DNA of 64,000 bases, taken from Microseira sp041929235. Lineage in GTDB: Bacteria; Cyanobacteriota; Cyanobacteriia; Cyanobacteriales; Aerosakkonemataceae. The notes under the pieces were generated by a model. It did no database searches. It worked only from the letters and a program-made list of their open reading frames with translations, and was not told where the DNA came from. Every line of letters begins with the position of its first letter. Position 1 is the stretch's first letter. Shown here piece by piece: positions 52,918 to 61,688 of the stretch. Both the position numbers and the translations under genes were made by a program. The stretch spans positions 1 to 64,000 of the forward strand of contig NZ_JBHFNP010000283.1 in the NCBI RefSeq assembly GCF_041929235.1. Direction: 5' to 3'.

Positions 52918-53367
52918 TTAAAAAGGCTCATCATCTTCGTCAATTTGCAGATCCCACTTACCGGAGAGGACTTGATCGACGACTGCATCTAGGGCGGCGG
53001 CATTAAATTTGGCAGTGCATCGCTCTTGCAGGGAATTTGAGATCGGAATCAAGCGCAAGCGGCGACTATCTTGAACTAGATCGAAATAGCACTCGCTCTC
53101 TGGGGATTGTTTTAATTCCAGATAATCGAAACTATAGAGATTCAAATAAATTGCGCGGTTAGCAACTAACGTAGCGCGATTTGGATCGGCAAAGACTTCC
53201 AGCACGTATCCTTCTCCCTGACTTTGCAAGCGTTCGTCCTGGATGTGGAGATAACGGACCTGGTGCAAATCTGCTAGCAGTCTATGCATGTCCAACTTGT
53301 TAACAACAATGCCCGTATCGATAATACAGGGAGCTGGCAGCTGAGTAGGGGATGGATCGTGTCGCAT
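52918..53367 (-). CDS. Conserved cyanobacterial protein of unknown function
   Basis: 149 residues from the ATG at 53367 (an upstream ATG at 53430 would add 21 residues lacking conservation signs). It reads PAPCIIDTGIVVNKLDMHRL, YVLEVFADPNRATLVANRAI and an acidic end WDLQIDEDDEPF. No motif of known function. It lies between tgt and cobS, in the opposite direction to cobS. Confidence 0.65.
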   Translation of the reverse strand: MRHDPSPTQLPAPCIIDTGIVVNKLDMHRLLADLHQVRYLHIQDERLQSQGEGYVLEVFADPNRATLVANRAIYLNLYSFDYLELKQSPESECYFDLVQDSRRLRLIPISNSLQERCTAKFNAAALDAVVDQVLSGKWDLQIDEDDEPF

Positions 53368-53690
53368 AAAGATAAATACCTTTGGCCTCAACGCGCCTTG
53401 ATATTGGCAGGAAATTGGTAGATACAACAACAGGGGTCAGACCCTACAGGCTTGCCTTAAGATTAAAAACATCAAGCAGCCTGAAACAGGATGCCTCAAA
53501 TCCAGGGTATGGGTTGGGCGAAGACTTGTAGAATCGGCTTTAATTCCAGAATAGCTGGTATGTCCGAAATAATCACTATGTTATTTGGAGAATTTATCAC
53601 CCCTTCGTAATGGAATTTACTTACTTGACGACCTCAAATCTAGCTATTTGATACACGCACTGGCGTAGGGATACGGTAGGCGGTAGGAGT

Positions 53691-54488
53691 GTGACGGTGA
53701 ATCATCGACGCTTGGAACAATCGAAAAGCCCATTTTGGCAAAGACAGGGGGCGGCACTCGCCGCCGCGATCGCATTCTACACCTGTCTCCCCGTGCCCAC
53801 GAGTTGGACGCTCGCCTTCCGGGGAATGGCGCGCCTCGCCCCCCTGATCGGATTGATGATTGGGGGAATGTTGGGATTGCTTGATTTTGGCTTACAACAG
53901 CTAAGAATGCCTGACCTCACCCGATCTGCCCTCGTAGTTGTGGCGTGGATCGCTTTGACTGGGGGACTGCATCTCGATGGAGCGATGGATACGGCGGATG
54001 GACTGGCAGTTCAAGATCCCGAACGTCGCTTAGAGGTGATGTCAGATAGCCTGACGGGGGCATTTGGGGCGATGGCAGCGATCGCGGTATTACTGCTCAA
54101 AACCACCGCTCTGTGCGATCTAGAATCCTATCGCCCGGTTGTGTTAATGGCAGCAGCGGGGTGGGGAAGGTGGGGACAGCTGGTGGCAATTATTTCTTAT
54201 CCTTACCTCAAAGCAGAGGGCAAAGGTGCCATTCATAAAGAATCGATTCATTCGCCTAACGATTTGTTGCCGGGACTGGTGCTATTGTTGGCACTAAGCG
54301 CCTTACAAATTTTCCTGGAGCGGCGTAGTTGGATTTTAGCCGCTGGTATGACCTTTGGTGGAGGAGCGATCGCAGTTCTCACAGGTGCCTGGTTTAATCA
54401 TAAATTGGGCGGTCATACCGGCGATACTTACGGTGCCGTCGTCGAGTGGACAGAAGCTTTATTACTCTGTCTGCTAACTGGACTTTAA
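53691..54488 (+). CDS. cobS: Adenosylcobinamide-GDP ribazoletransferase (cobalamin synthase)
   Basis: The 265-residue polytopic membrane enzyme has FYTCLPVPTSW, LTGGLHLDGAMDTADGL (the D-x-D-type substrate site) and LGGHTGDTYGAVVEWTEAL near the C-terminus. It joins adenosylcobinamide-GDP to alpha-ribazole, a last step of cobalamin synthesis. The start is GTG at 53691. No B12 riboswitch motif is seen in the 260-bp upstream gap. Confidence 0.94.
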   Translation: MTVNHRRLEQSKSPFWQRQGAALAAAIAFYTCLPVPTSWTLAFRGMARLAPLIGLMIGGMLGLLDFGLQQLRMPDLTRSALVVVAWIALTGGLHLDGAMDTADGLAVQDPERRLEVMSDSLTGAFGAMAAIAVLLLKTTALCDLESYRPVVLMAAAGWGRWGQLVAIISYPYLKAEGKGAIHKESIHSPNDLLPGLVLLLALSALQIFLERRSWILAAGMTFGGGAIAVLTGAWFNHKLGGHTGDTYGAVVEWTEALLLCLLTGL

Positions 54489-54504
54489 ATTGGTGGGGAA
54501 AATG

Positions 54505-54690
54505 GGACGCTAAGGACACGGGGACGCTAAGGAGGCGAGGGGGGAAATAATGATGAAGATGGGGAAGATGGGGAAGATAGAGAAGATTTGGAAAATCGGG
54601 AAGAAATTACTTCTAGTTCAAGAGTTTTCGTGTCCCCCCATCTTTGCGTCCCCCCATCTTTGCGTCCCCGCCTCCCCGCGTCAAAGCGTC
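54505..54690. repeat. GATGGGGAAGAT / CCCCCATCTTTGCGTC low-complexity repeats
   Basis: Purine-rich GGGGAAGATGGGGAAGAT is followed by CCCCCCATCTTTGCGTCC units, partially self-complementary. A GAAGAAATTACTTC motif also occurs in the debranching-enzyme insert (3760). Non-coding. Confidence 0.65.
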
Positions 54691-54694
54691 TCCA

Positions 54695-55153
54695 TTACTG
54701 AACGGGTCGCAACCGCGTTACCTTAAGCTTAAAATCACCCCCTGCGGTTTCGCCGAAAGCTCGCACCCGGACAATATAAGTCCCTCCATCTTTAATGCGC
54801 GTGAATAAAAGCGAGTTAGTGCTGCCATCTGGGCCATCATCATTTTCCGCTACCGTTGCGCCGTCTTTAGATAGCAGCGTCACAATCGTATCAAAGCCCT
54901 CAGACGTTAGATCGATCGCTACATTGTCTCCCCCAGTCAGAGTCACCGTATAGTCTTGCGCAAACCCGCCCTGTCCCGTGGGAATATCTTTATCTGAGAG
55001 GTTACCGCTCACCTCGCCACCAGGGGGTAAAGGCTGTGGATTATACGCCTGACATTGTTGAGCGCGAACGCCGCCAGCACACAGACTGAGCGCTAGCAAG
55101 GTGGCAGGAACTATCGGTACGGATCTAAACCGAGTAGCGAAAGCTTGAATCAT
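54695..55153 (-). CDS. Exported PPC-domain protein
   Basis: 152 residues with an N-terminal signal peptide (IVPATLLALSLCAGGVRAQ, cleavage likely after RAQ) and a single pre-peptidase C-terminal-type beta domain (GGFAQDYTVTLTGGDNVAID ... GTYIVRVRAFGETAGG). Such stand-alone PPC proteins are periplasmic or extracellular. No catalytic site. Signal and domain are clear; the function is unknown. Confidence 0.8.
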   Translation of the reverse strand: MIQAFATRFRSVPIVPATLLALSLCAGGVRAQQCQAYNPQPLPPGGEVSGNLSDKDIPTGQGGFAQDYTVTLTGGDNVAIDLTSEGFDTIVTLLSKDGATVAENDDGPDGSTNSLLFTRIKDGGTYIVRVRAFGETAGGDFKLKVTRLRPVQ

Positions 55154-55261
55154 GATAAAGCGCAGTATTTCGGCAAAAAAAGCGTAAGCGTGTTAATTAT
55201 AGAGGTCGCTGTTTAGACTTTCTTTGATTGGCAGCAGCCGCATCTTAAATTTATCTAAAAA

Positions 55262-55948
55262 TTATCGGGGAGAAACATTCTGCCCGGAAGCAGCGATCGC
55301 TACCAAACCATACACCCTTATCCCTTGTCGGCGCAACACATCAGCCGCCGCCCGCGCCGTCGCCCCAGTTGTGTAAATATCATCTAATAACAGCACGCTG
55401 GCAGCAGAACCTGACTTTTGCCATTTTTTCCCCACTGCAAAAGCGCTCTGGAGGTTTTTCTCCCGTTCTGCCGCTCCCAGTGTAAACTGAGCTTCAGTTT
55501 CCCGCACTCGTTCCAAGCCGTGTCGCTGCAAGGGTAATCTCGTTACCTGACAAAAACTTTCTGCCAGCAATTCGGCTTGATTATATCCGCGCTGGCGTTG
55601 TTTGCTGGCGTGGAGGGGAATCGGGACGACTGTCAGTTTCTCGGTCCTGGCGAGGTCAGAATTGAGCCATGCTTTACCGAGCCATTGTCCCAAGGGTTGG
55701 GCGATTTGGGGTTTATTATCGTATTTCAGCGCAGCGAGCGATCGCTTAACCGCACCGCCATAGCTACCCCAAGCAAACACTGGCAACTCAGAGTGCCAAA
55801 GTTGCCTCGCGCTATTGAGTTGACACCGTTGCAGTTGTCGCTGACAGTACAGACATAACACTTCCGGCGTTTGACGCTGGCAGATGGGACAATTCGATTG
55901 CAGGAATAAACTTAACAAGCCGTTAATCTTTGGTATCCGGATTCCCAT
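55262..55948 (-). CDS. ComF-family phosphoribosyltransferase-like protein
   Basis: 228 residues: an N-terminal zinc-ribbon (CPICQRQT ... CLYCQRQL) and a phosphoribosyltransferase domain with the PRPP loop VLLLDDIYTTGATA and KQRQRGYNQAELLA. ComF proteins act in DNA uptake during natural transformation. The ATG at 55948 is used; an upstream GTG at 55966 is possible. Confidence 0.9.
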   Translation of the reverse strand: MGIRIPKINGLLSLFLQSNCPICQRQTPEVLCLYCQRQLQRCQLNSARQLWHSELPVFAWGSYGGAVKRSLAALKYDNKPQIAQPLGQWLGKAWLNSDLARTEKLTVVPIPLHASKQRQRGYNQAELLAESFCQVTRLPLQRHGLERVRETEAQFTLGAAEREKNLQSAFAVGKKWQKSGSAASVLLLDDIYTTGATARAAADVLRRQGIRVYGLVAIAASGQNVSPR

Positions 55949-55975
55949 GTAGAATCTAATTCGCACTCCTTGCGA

Positions 55976-56071
55976 TCAACCACCCGCCGCGAACGTCACC
56001 ATAATCAAAATGGAAAGTAAAAGACCGGGACTTAGTAATAATGCTAACATTCCTAGCTCTTGTAAAGACAT
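55976..56071 (-). CDS. 31-residue single-helix membrane protein
   Basis: ATG at 56071 opens MSLQELGMLALLLSPG and closes with LLLSILIMVTFAAGG. It is one hydrophobic helix with a short amphipathic start, the size of minor photosystem or cytochrome subunits, but it does not match PsaM, PsaI, PsbM, PsbT, PetM or PetN as I recall them. A weak AGAGG lies upstream. It is 27 bp upstream of comF on the same strand. Confidence 0.5.
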   Translation of the reverse strand: MSLQELGMLALLLSPGLLLSILIMVTFAAGG

Positions 56072-56381
56072 AATACTAACCTCTGCTACATAGGCTTTTT
56101 CACCTTACCAAAACTACTTTTTATTCCCATCCATCTCCAGGCTTATGCTTCCCTAAATTTATCTAATTCATGACTTACGCACTTCAAAGGCCAGAAACCC
56201 GGTTTTTTCGGAAATTTCTCCGTGCCAAACCCACGATTTCTCATATCACCTTAGTTTCTTTGCGTAATTATAATTTTTAGATTTGGGCGCACTTTAACGA
56301 GATATCTTGCCCCGCTCACAGACTGGTTGGTCAAAGTGCTACCCTACTAATCTTTCTTTCTCCTACCTTGACCTTAAAACT

Positions 56382-56696
56382 ATGGTTCAAATCGCAGTTT
56401 TTACCATTCCAGTTTATGCTTTGATTGTGATTTTTGGCGGCGTTTTCGGTTACCTCAAAGCCAAAAGCAAAATGTCTCTCATATCTGGGCTAGTCAGCGG
56501 TGCGGCTTTATTAGCAACCTGGTTGTTGCCGGGAGCGACAGGGATAAAATTGGGGATAGCAACCGCGATCGCAGCCGTTCTTTTAATCACTTTTATTATC
56601 AGGTTTGTTCGCACTCGTAAATTTATGCCAGCCGGTTTGATGATGTTGTTGAGTTTGGCAGCAACTATTGCGTTTGCTTTGGGTTGGCTGGCCTAG
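56382..56696 (+). CDS. TMEM14 family membrane protein
   Basis: 104 residues, four predicted membrane helices, opening VYALIVIFGGVFGYLKAKSK and including SLISGLVSGAALLATWLL, as in the TMEM14/FAX family of small transporters (fatty-acid export in plants). The ATG at 56382 gives the family length. The frame is open from 56307 without a good start. Confidence 0.88.
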   Translation: MVQIAVFTIPVYALIVIFGGVFGYLKAKSKMSLISGLVSGAALLATWLLPGATGIKLGIATAIAAVLLITFIIRFVRTRKFMPAGLMMLLSLAATIAFALGWLA

Positions 56697-56872
56697 GCAT
56701 ATTTTTTCTGGCAAAACCCCGCGAACACAGTTTACATCTTGTGGAATAGGGGAATGAAAAATGTGCGAAAATAGCAAAAACCTAAGCTGTGCTTCCCTTG
56801 GAGAGCCAAACCAGTAATTTTTCGTAATTAAAGGTAGCAGAGAATACAAGGCTGTTGCTAGTAGGTGAGAAT

Positions 56873-57073
56873 TTAATCGACAATTTTGACCAAGCCATGC
56901 CGGACGCCATAAAGTAGACGGTTAATGATGACTTGATCTGCTTCGCTCAGAGAATCATTTAACAGGGCAGATCTAATCTGATACCGATCGGCAAGCGTCA
57001 TTCTACCAGAAACCATGATCTGACCGGAGAGCGCTTCGATGGTAGCGGAGTGCCAATAGAGTTGAGATTGCAT
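56873..57073 (-). CDS. Small conserved cyanobacterial protein
   Basis: 66 residues, soluble, with GQIMVSGRMTLADRYQIRSA and LSEADQVIINRLLYGVRHG. It resembles short cyanobacterial proteins with a two-helix regulatory look. No function assigned. Confidence 0.6.
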   Translation of the reverse strand: MQSQLYWHSATIEALSGQIMVSGRMTLADRYQIRSALLNDSLSEADQVIINRLLYGVRHGLVKIVD

Positions 57074-57301
57074 AGCAGTAAGGCAATAGCGAAACTCAGC
57101 TATTTTAATATCGTCAAATTATTGAGGAAGTTAGGTGATTGGCAGCATATAAAAAACGTGAGAATAGTCCGGCAATATTGTGATATGGATTGCCGAAAAA
57201 ATGTGACGATTTTGTCCGATTTTAGTGACACAGATCATAGAAAAATAGCGAATTTGCTCAACCGTAGACGGGGTGCGATCAGATCTTGCACCAATAGACG
57301 G

Positions 57302-57420
57302 GCAGGCGGGACGCCCACCCCACAAGAGATCAATTTTGCTTGTGGGATGGGCATCCTGCCCCTTTGCCCACCCCACAAGAGATCAATTTTGCTTGTGGGA
57401 TGGGCATCCTGCCCGTCCGG
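57302..57420. repeat. Two GGCGGGACGCCCACCCCACAAG hairpin-type repeats
   Basis: Two tandem copies of CCCACAAGAGATCAATTTTG followed by CTTGTGGGATGGGCATCC. The second copy supplies the last ~12 codons and the stop of the methyltransferase gene. The remainder of 57074-57382 holds no gene. Confidence 0.8.
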
Positions 57421-58717
57421 ACATTTTAGGTGCAAGATCTGAGTTTGACAAACCCAGTTTCTGCGTCTGTTCTGCCCAATATTTACTGGCTGCGACAGGG
57501 TTAAAATTAATTAATTGGGTGTTTCCCAGTGGCAGCGGTTTTGTTGGCTTTGGCGGCATAACATCTAAAGCGGCAATAACTTGCTGAGCGATCGCACCTG
57601 CCAATAAAGGCGGTACGGCATTGCCAACTTGCCGGAAACCGTGCCATTTGGTTGTATGAAAGCGGAACCAGTCTGGAAACGAGTGCAATCGGGCTGCTTC
57701 GCGCACGGAAATCACCCTGGGTCGGGTAGGATGGATCGGACGAGGGGAAGTGTAGCGACCGCGTTCCGATCCTGTCCCCGCACGCAAGGTGTGACAGAGT
57801 CCGTCCCAGTCGAGGCGTCGCAGGTGACTGATGGCATCTAGCTGACCTGGGGGTAAATCCTGAAAGCGCTCAATACAGGTATCTTTGTGTTTAGTGCGAC
57901 GGGAACTGGTCAAAAGTTGGCGATTCCAGAGTCGCTGTTGGGAAAAATCGGTTTGATCGCCGTCTTGACCTCGCATTTGCCGCCCATAGCGCGTCGCCGA
58001 TGCTTCGCTTGCTCTTATAGTCGCCTCACTCAGCAATACCTCGTCGGTTTTCCACAGTTCGGGAAAGTCATCTAAATCTGGCAGGTCGGCGATCGCATCC
58101 CTGACGGTTACCTTGTTCCCCTGGCGGGGTTCTGGATAGGATAAGGGCGACTCCCCAGCGCGAGATCCCAATAAAAACAACCGCCGCCGTTGCTGCGGGA
58201 CGCCAAAATCTGCGGCGTTTAAACATTGAATTGGTTGTGTAATGCAATACCCATTGCTTTCAAATTCCTGAATTAACCGCTCTAGCAATTGATTGTATCG
58301 CTTAGAAATCATTCCCGGTACGTTCTCCATCACAAAATACCGAGGTTTTAATTCGCACACCAAACGACAAAAATGAAACACCAACTCGTTGCGATCGTCA
58401 TCGACGCAATTCTTGCCCATGATCGAAAACCCTTGACAGGGTGGCCCACCGATGATTAAATCAATTTCAGATTTTGGATTGAGAAATTTTCTCTGCTCCT
58501 CTTGCCGCAAAAGAGCTTGCCAAATCATCTCGCCGGATAGGGTGGTAATATCGGCAGCTAAAACAAGGGTTTGGGGGAAGTTATAGGCATAGACGGCGGC
58601 GTGGATTGGATCGCGTTCAATTGCCACCAATACATCGAAACCAGCTTGTTCTATCCCCAGGGAAAACCCACCCGCACCTGCAAATAAATCGATGGCAATG
58701 GGACGACGACAATCCAT
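57383..58717 (-). CDS. DNA (cytosine-5) methyltransferase, no restriction partner
   Basis: 444 residues with motif I DLFAGAGGFSLGIEQAGF, catalytic motif IV GGPPCQGFS (Cys94), motif VI YFVMENVPG, motif VIII, and the C-terminal REAARLHSFPDWF and QVGNAVPP motifs. It transfers methyl to C5 of cytosine. No endonuclease gene is adjacent, so it is an orphan. Cyanobacterial solitary enzymes of this type can methylate CGATCG, the core of HIP1; that target is only inferred here. The last ~12 residues (SGRAGCPSHKQN) come from an intergenic repeat. Confidence 0.9.
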   Translation of the reverse strand: MDCRRPIAIDLFAGAGGFSLGIEQAGFDVLVAIERDPIHAAVYAYNFPQTLVLAADITTLSGEMIWQALLRQEEQRKFLNPKSEIDLIIGGPPCQGFSIMGKNCVDDDRNELVFHFCRLVCELKPRYFVMENVPGMISKRYNQLLERLIQEFESNGYCITQPIQCLNAADFGVPQQRRRLFLLGSRAGESPLSYPEPRQGNKVTVRDAIADLPDLDDFPELWKTDEVLLSEATIRASEASATRYGRQMRGQDGDQTDFSQQRLWNRQLLTSSRRTKHKDTCIERFQDLPPGQLDAISHLRRLDWDGLCHTLRAGTGSERGRYTSPRPIHPTRPRVISVREAARLHSFPDWFRFHTTKWHGFRQVGNAVPPLLAGAIAQQVIAALDVMPPKPTKPLPLGNTQLINFNPVAASKYWAEQTQKLGLSNSDLAPKMSGRAGCPSHKQN

Positions 58718-58726
58718 TTTAGATTT

Positions 58727-58795
58727 TAGATTTTAGATTTTAGATTGCAGATTTTAGATTTGAGATTTGAGATTAAAATCTGCAATCTAAAATTG
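58727..58795. repeat. TTTTAGATTTTAGA tandem repeats
   Basis: Heptamer-like TTTTAGA units and the complementary AATCTGCAATCTAAAAT lie between the methyltransferase and lpxB. The lpxB stop is inside this repeat. Confidence 0.8.
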
Positions 58796-59999
58796 CCAGA
58801 ATTTCTTTAGCAGCGCGATCGCACGCGCCTACTTGTCCCAAAGCTTGCCGCATTTGGCGATAGTCTGCAAGGGTTTTTTGGCGCTGGGTTGGTTCTAGCA
58901 GGTGCAACGCTTCCCGGACAATATTTTCTGGGGTAGCCTGTTCTTGCAGCAACTCTGGCACAATCGACTTCATCTCGACTAAGTTTGGGGGCGACATAAA
59001 GGGAATAGAAAATTTTAGCACCTGGCGGGCGATCCAAGCAGTGAGCGGGTTGACGCGGTAAATTACGACTTGCGGCACGTCTAGTAGGGCTAATTCTAAG
59101 TTAACCGTGCCGGATTTGGCGATCGCTAGGTCAGCAGATGCAAGTACTTCTTTAGTTTTATCCGCTACTAGGGTAGCGCGAAGACCATAATTTTGAATTG
59201 CTTGTGAGATCGGTTGTCGGTAGGCTTCTAAAGAGAGGGGAATCCAAAAATAAACTTGGGGTAATTTTGCTTGGATAATTTTAGCCGCCTGGAACATTAC
59301 CGGGAGGACGTATTTTAATTCTTGGCGTCGGGAGGCGGGGATGAGAGCGATCGCTATTTGCTCTGAGTTTATACCCAATGCTGCACGGGCTGTTTCTCGG
59401 TTGGGAAATGCCTGCATCCGGTCTACAATTGGATGACCCACCCAAGTAACTTTTGCCCCGTTTTTTTGGAAATATCGCGCTTCTTCCGGGAATATAGCCA
59501 ATACAAGATCCGTACCGTTGACGATGCGCGCCGTATTTTGCGGACTGAGGGACCAAACCCACTCTTGGGGTGTAATAAAATATACAATCGGTACTTGCGG
59601 TGCGACTTGGCGGAGATAGCTGCTAATGACTAAATTTGGTCCCATATAGTCAATTAGCACGACGAGATCCGGGGGGTATTGTTGCAGGTATTGTTTAGCG
59701 CGACGCTGGATTTGAAGGCTAGGAAAAATATAAGCGAGAGACTCGAATAAACCGATGGAACCGATGCTGGTAGTATTGCCCAGAATAGTAGCACCAGCAG
59801 CAGCCATGCGCGAGCCTCCCAAGGCGACAATTTCTAATTGCAAATTAGAAATACTAGCTAGTCGCTGCAACGCCTCGATCAGCAACGCCCCCTGAAGATC
59901 CCCAGATACCTCTCCAGTACTAATAAAGATTCCCACAGGAGTAGCTTCTTTCCCCGCGTCTCCCTGTCTTTGCGTCTCCCCATCTGTACTACTCTTCAC
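58773..59999 (-). CDS. lpxB: Lipid-A-disaccharide synthase
   Basis: The 408-residue GT19 enzyme has STGEVSGDLQGALL, VLIDYMGPN, FITPQEWVWS, PASRRQEL and SGTVNLELALL. It condenses UDP-diacylglucosamine with lipid X at the inner membrane. The ATG overlaps the lpxA stop (ATGA). A ~17-residue N-terminal extension (SSTDGETQRQGDAGKEA) looks repeat-derived. Many cyanobacteria keep lpxA-D and lpxB although their lipid A is simple. Confidence 0.95.
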   Translation of the reverse strand: MKSSTDGETQRQGDAGKEATPVGIFISTGEVSGDLQGALLIEALQRLASISNLQLEIVALGGSRMAAAGATILGNTTSIGSIGLFESLAYIFPSLQIQRRAKQYLQQYPPDLVVLIDYMGPNLVISSYLRQVAPQVPIVYFITPQEWVWSLSPQNTARIVNGTDLVLAIFPEEARYFQKNGAKVTWVGHPIVDRMQAFPNRETARAALGINSEQIAIALIPASRRQELKYVLPVMFQAAKIIQAKLPQVYFWIPLSLEAYRQPISQAIQNYGLRATLVADKTKEVLASADLAIAKSGTVNLELALLDVPQVVIYRVNPLTAWIARQVLKFSIPFMSPPNLVEMKSIVPELLQEQATPENIVREALHLLEPTQRQKTLADYRQMRQALGQVGACDRAAKEILAILDCRF

Positions 60000-60823
60000 T
60001 CATCACTCCTTCCGCCCAAACGGCGTCCTGGAATTAACCCTCGGCGTCCTTTGGTTTGGGAGAGTTGCAGGAAGTGATGTAAATGCTGCAATTGTTCGCT
60101 AGCTGGTAGCAGTTCTAACTGTTCTAAAGCTTGATTGAAAGTTAGTCCAGATCTATACAAAATGCGGAAAGCTTTTTTGAGGGTTTGAAAAACTTGCCCT
60201 TGGTCTAATTCAGTAATTCCAGCGCGTTTGAGTCCGACTTGATTGAGGGATCGCACGCGGGATGGATTCCCTTCTACTAGCATATAAGGCGGCACATCGC
60301 GGTCGATGCGACTCATCCCGCCTACCATTGCCAAACGTCCAATCCGCACAAATTGATGAATTCCTAATACTCCGCCGATCACAGCTTTAGACTCGATGTA
60401 GACATGTCCGGCTAAAGCCACAGAATTAGTAATAATAACAGAATCTTCAATTGTACAATTGTGGGCAACGTGGGAGTAGGCCATCAACAGATTATTATTA
60501 CCAATTAAAGTTGCTTCGGGTTCGCGGGTGGCGCGGTTAATGGTAACGTATTCGCGAATTTTATTGCCGTTGCCGATTATTACTCGCGTCGGAGAACCAT
60601 CGTACTTTAAATCTTGGGGTTCTAAACCAATAGCTGCACCGGGGAAAATTTGATTGCATTCGCCTATTTCCGTATCCCCATCGATCACCACGTGGGCGCC
60701 GATCGCCGTTCCCGCACCAACTTTTACTTTTTCTCCAATTACCGCGTATGCACCTACTTGCACCGTCGGGTGTAATTCTGCCCCAGGATGAATAACAGCG
60801 GTTGGATGAATGAGGGTTTTCAA
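59996..60823 (-). CDS. lpxA: UDP-N-acetylglucosamine O-acyltransferase
   Basis: 275 residues of left-handed beta-helix hexapeptide repeats opening LIHPTAVIHPGAELHPTVQV, with LLMAYSHVAHNC (catalytic His) and GLEPQDLKYDG. It adds the first 3-hydroxyacyl chain of lipid A. The C-terminal helical part ends with a basic tail. Lies between fabZ and lpxB in the usual order. Confidence 0.95.
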   Translation of the reverse strand: MKTLIHPTAVIHPGAELHPTVQVGAYAVIGEKVKVGAGTAIGAHVVIDGDTEIGECNQIFPGAAIGLEPQDLKYDGSPTRVIIGNGNKIREYVTINRATREPEATLIGNNNLLMAYSHVAHNCTIEDSVIITNSVALAGHVYIESKAVIGGVLGIHQFVRIGRLAMVGGMSRIDRDVPPYMLVEGNPSRVRSLNQVGLKRAGITELDQGQVFQTLKKAFRILYRSGLTFNQALEQLELLPASEQLQHLHHFLQLSQTKGRRGLIPGRRLGGRSDE

Positions 60824-60953
60824 GGGTCTTACTCCAAAGAATTTGAGATTTTAGATTTTAGATTTTAGATTTATATGGCTAGTGGTTCTTAGGTGGTTGA
60901 GAGAGATTTTTTCCATTACCAATTCCCATCCAAAATCCAAAATCTAAAATTGT

Positions 60954-61454
60954 TTAGTCTACGAGAGAAAACATCATTTCTGCTTCGGCGGCTAATTGAC
61001 CATCTACTTCAGCCTTGCCCTGCATTTTACCGAAACGACGCTGCTTGACCCACAGCAGTTCCACTGTCATTACTAATTGGTCGCCGGGAACGACGGGACG
61101 CCGGAATCGGGTTTTATCAATTCCAGCAAACATAAATAAACCTTCTGGCATATCGGGCATCTGCTTCATGATGATGCCGCCGACTTGCGCCATTGCTTCT
61201 ACAATTAAAACACCTGGCATAATCGGACGACCGGGAAAATGGCCTTGAAAAAATGGTTCGTTGACGGTGACGTTTTTAATCCCAACTGCCTGCTTTCCTT
61301 CTGTGTAATCGATAATTCGATCGACTAATAAAAAGGGATAGCGGTGGGGCAGTAGTTGTTGAATTTCTTCGATTGTGAGTACGGTTTTAGTAGCTGGTGC
61401 TTCAGCGGCGGGTGCAGGAGACTCAGGAGCGTTTGTGTCAGTCAGAGTAGACAT
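60954..61454 (-). CDS. fabZ: 3-hydroxyacyl-ACP dehydratase
   Basis: The 166-residue hot-dog fold enzyme has LLPHRYPFLLVDRI (catalytic His), FFQGHFPGRPIMPGVLIVEAMAQ (catalytic Glu) and FAGIDKTRFRRPV. It dehydrates hydroxyacyl-ACP in fatty-acid synthesis. An alanine/proline-rich N-terminal ~25-residue extension precedes the domain. Part of the lpxC-fabZ-lpxA-lpxB run. Confidence 0.95.
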   Translation of the reverse strand: MSTLTDTNAPESPAPAAEAPATKTVLTIEEIQQLLPHRYPFLLVDRIIDYTEGKQAVGIKNVTVNEPFFQGHFPGRPIMPGVLIVEAMAQVGGIIMKQMPDMPEGLFMFAGIDKTRFRRPVVPGDQLVMTVELLWVKQRRFGKMQGKAEVDGQLAAEAEMMFSLVD

Positions 61455-61647
61455 TTGGCAATTTTAGATTTTAGATTTGGGATTTTAGATTTTAACAGGG
61501 AAGAGGGTAGTAGGTAGTTCAGGACTTACGCAAAGAAACTTGGTTTCTCAGAAAAATCGTTGGGAAAGGGAACCAGAGATCAACGAATAAACCGGGTTTG
61601 TGGCCTCGTCGTGGGTAAGTCCTGTAGTTGTTTGATATTTTTCCATT

Positions 61648-61688
61648 ACCAATTACCAATTACCAATTACCAATTACCAATTACCATC
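61648..61688. repeat. CAATTAC tandem run ending inside lpxC
   Basis: Five or six TACCAAT units lie downstream of lpxC. The last codons and TAA of lpxC are made from this repeat (GGTAATTGGTAA on the minus strand). Confidence 0.85.

Noticed and set aside
53431..53690. Possible cobalamin riboswitch before cobS
   Set aside because: No B12-box-like conserved core is visible in the gap.
57131..57442. Several 66-130 codon frames in the repeat cluster next to the methyltransferase
   Set aside because: They are translations of the hairpin repeats (WASCP, GQDAHPTS phrases) in different frames.
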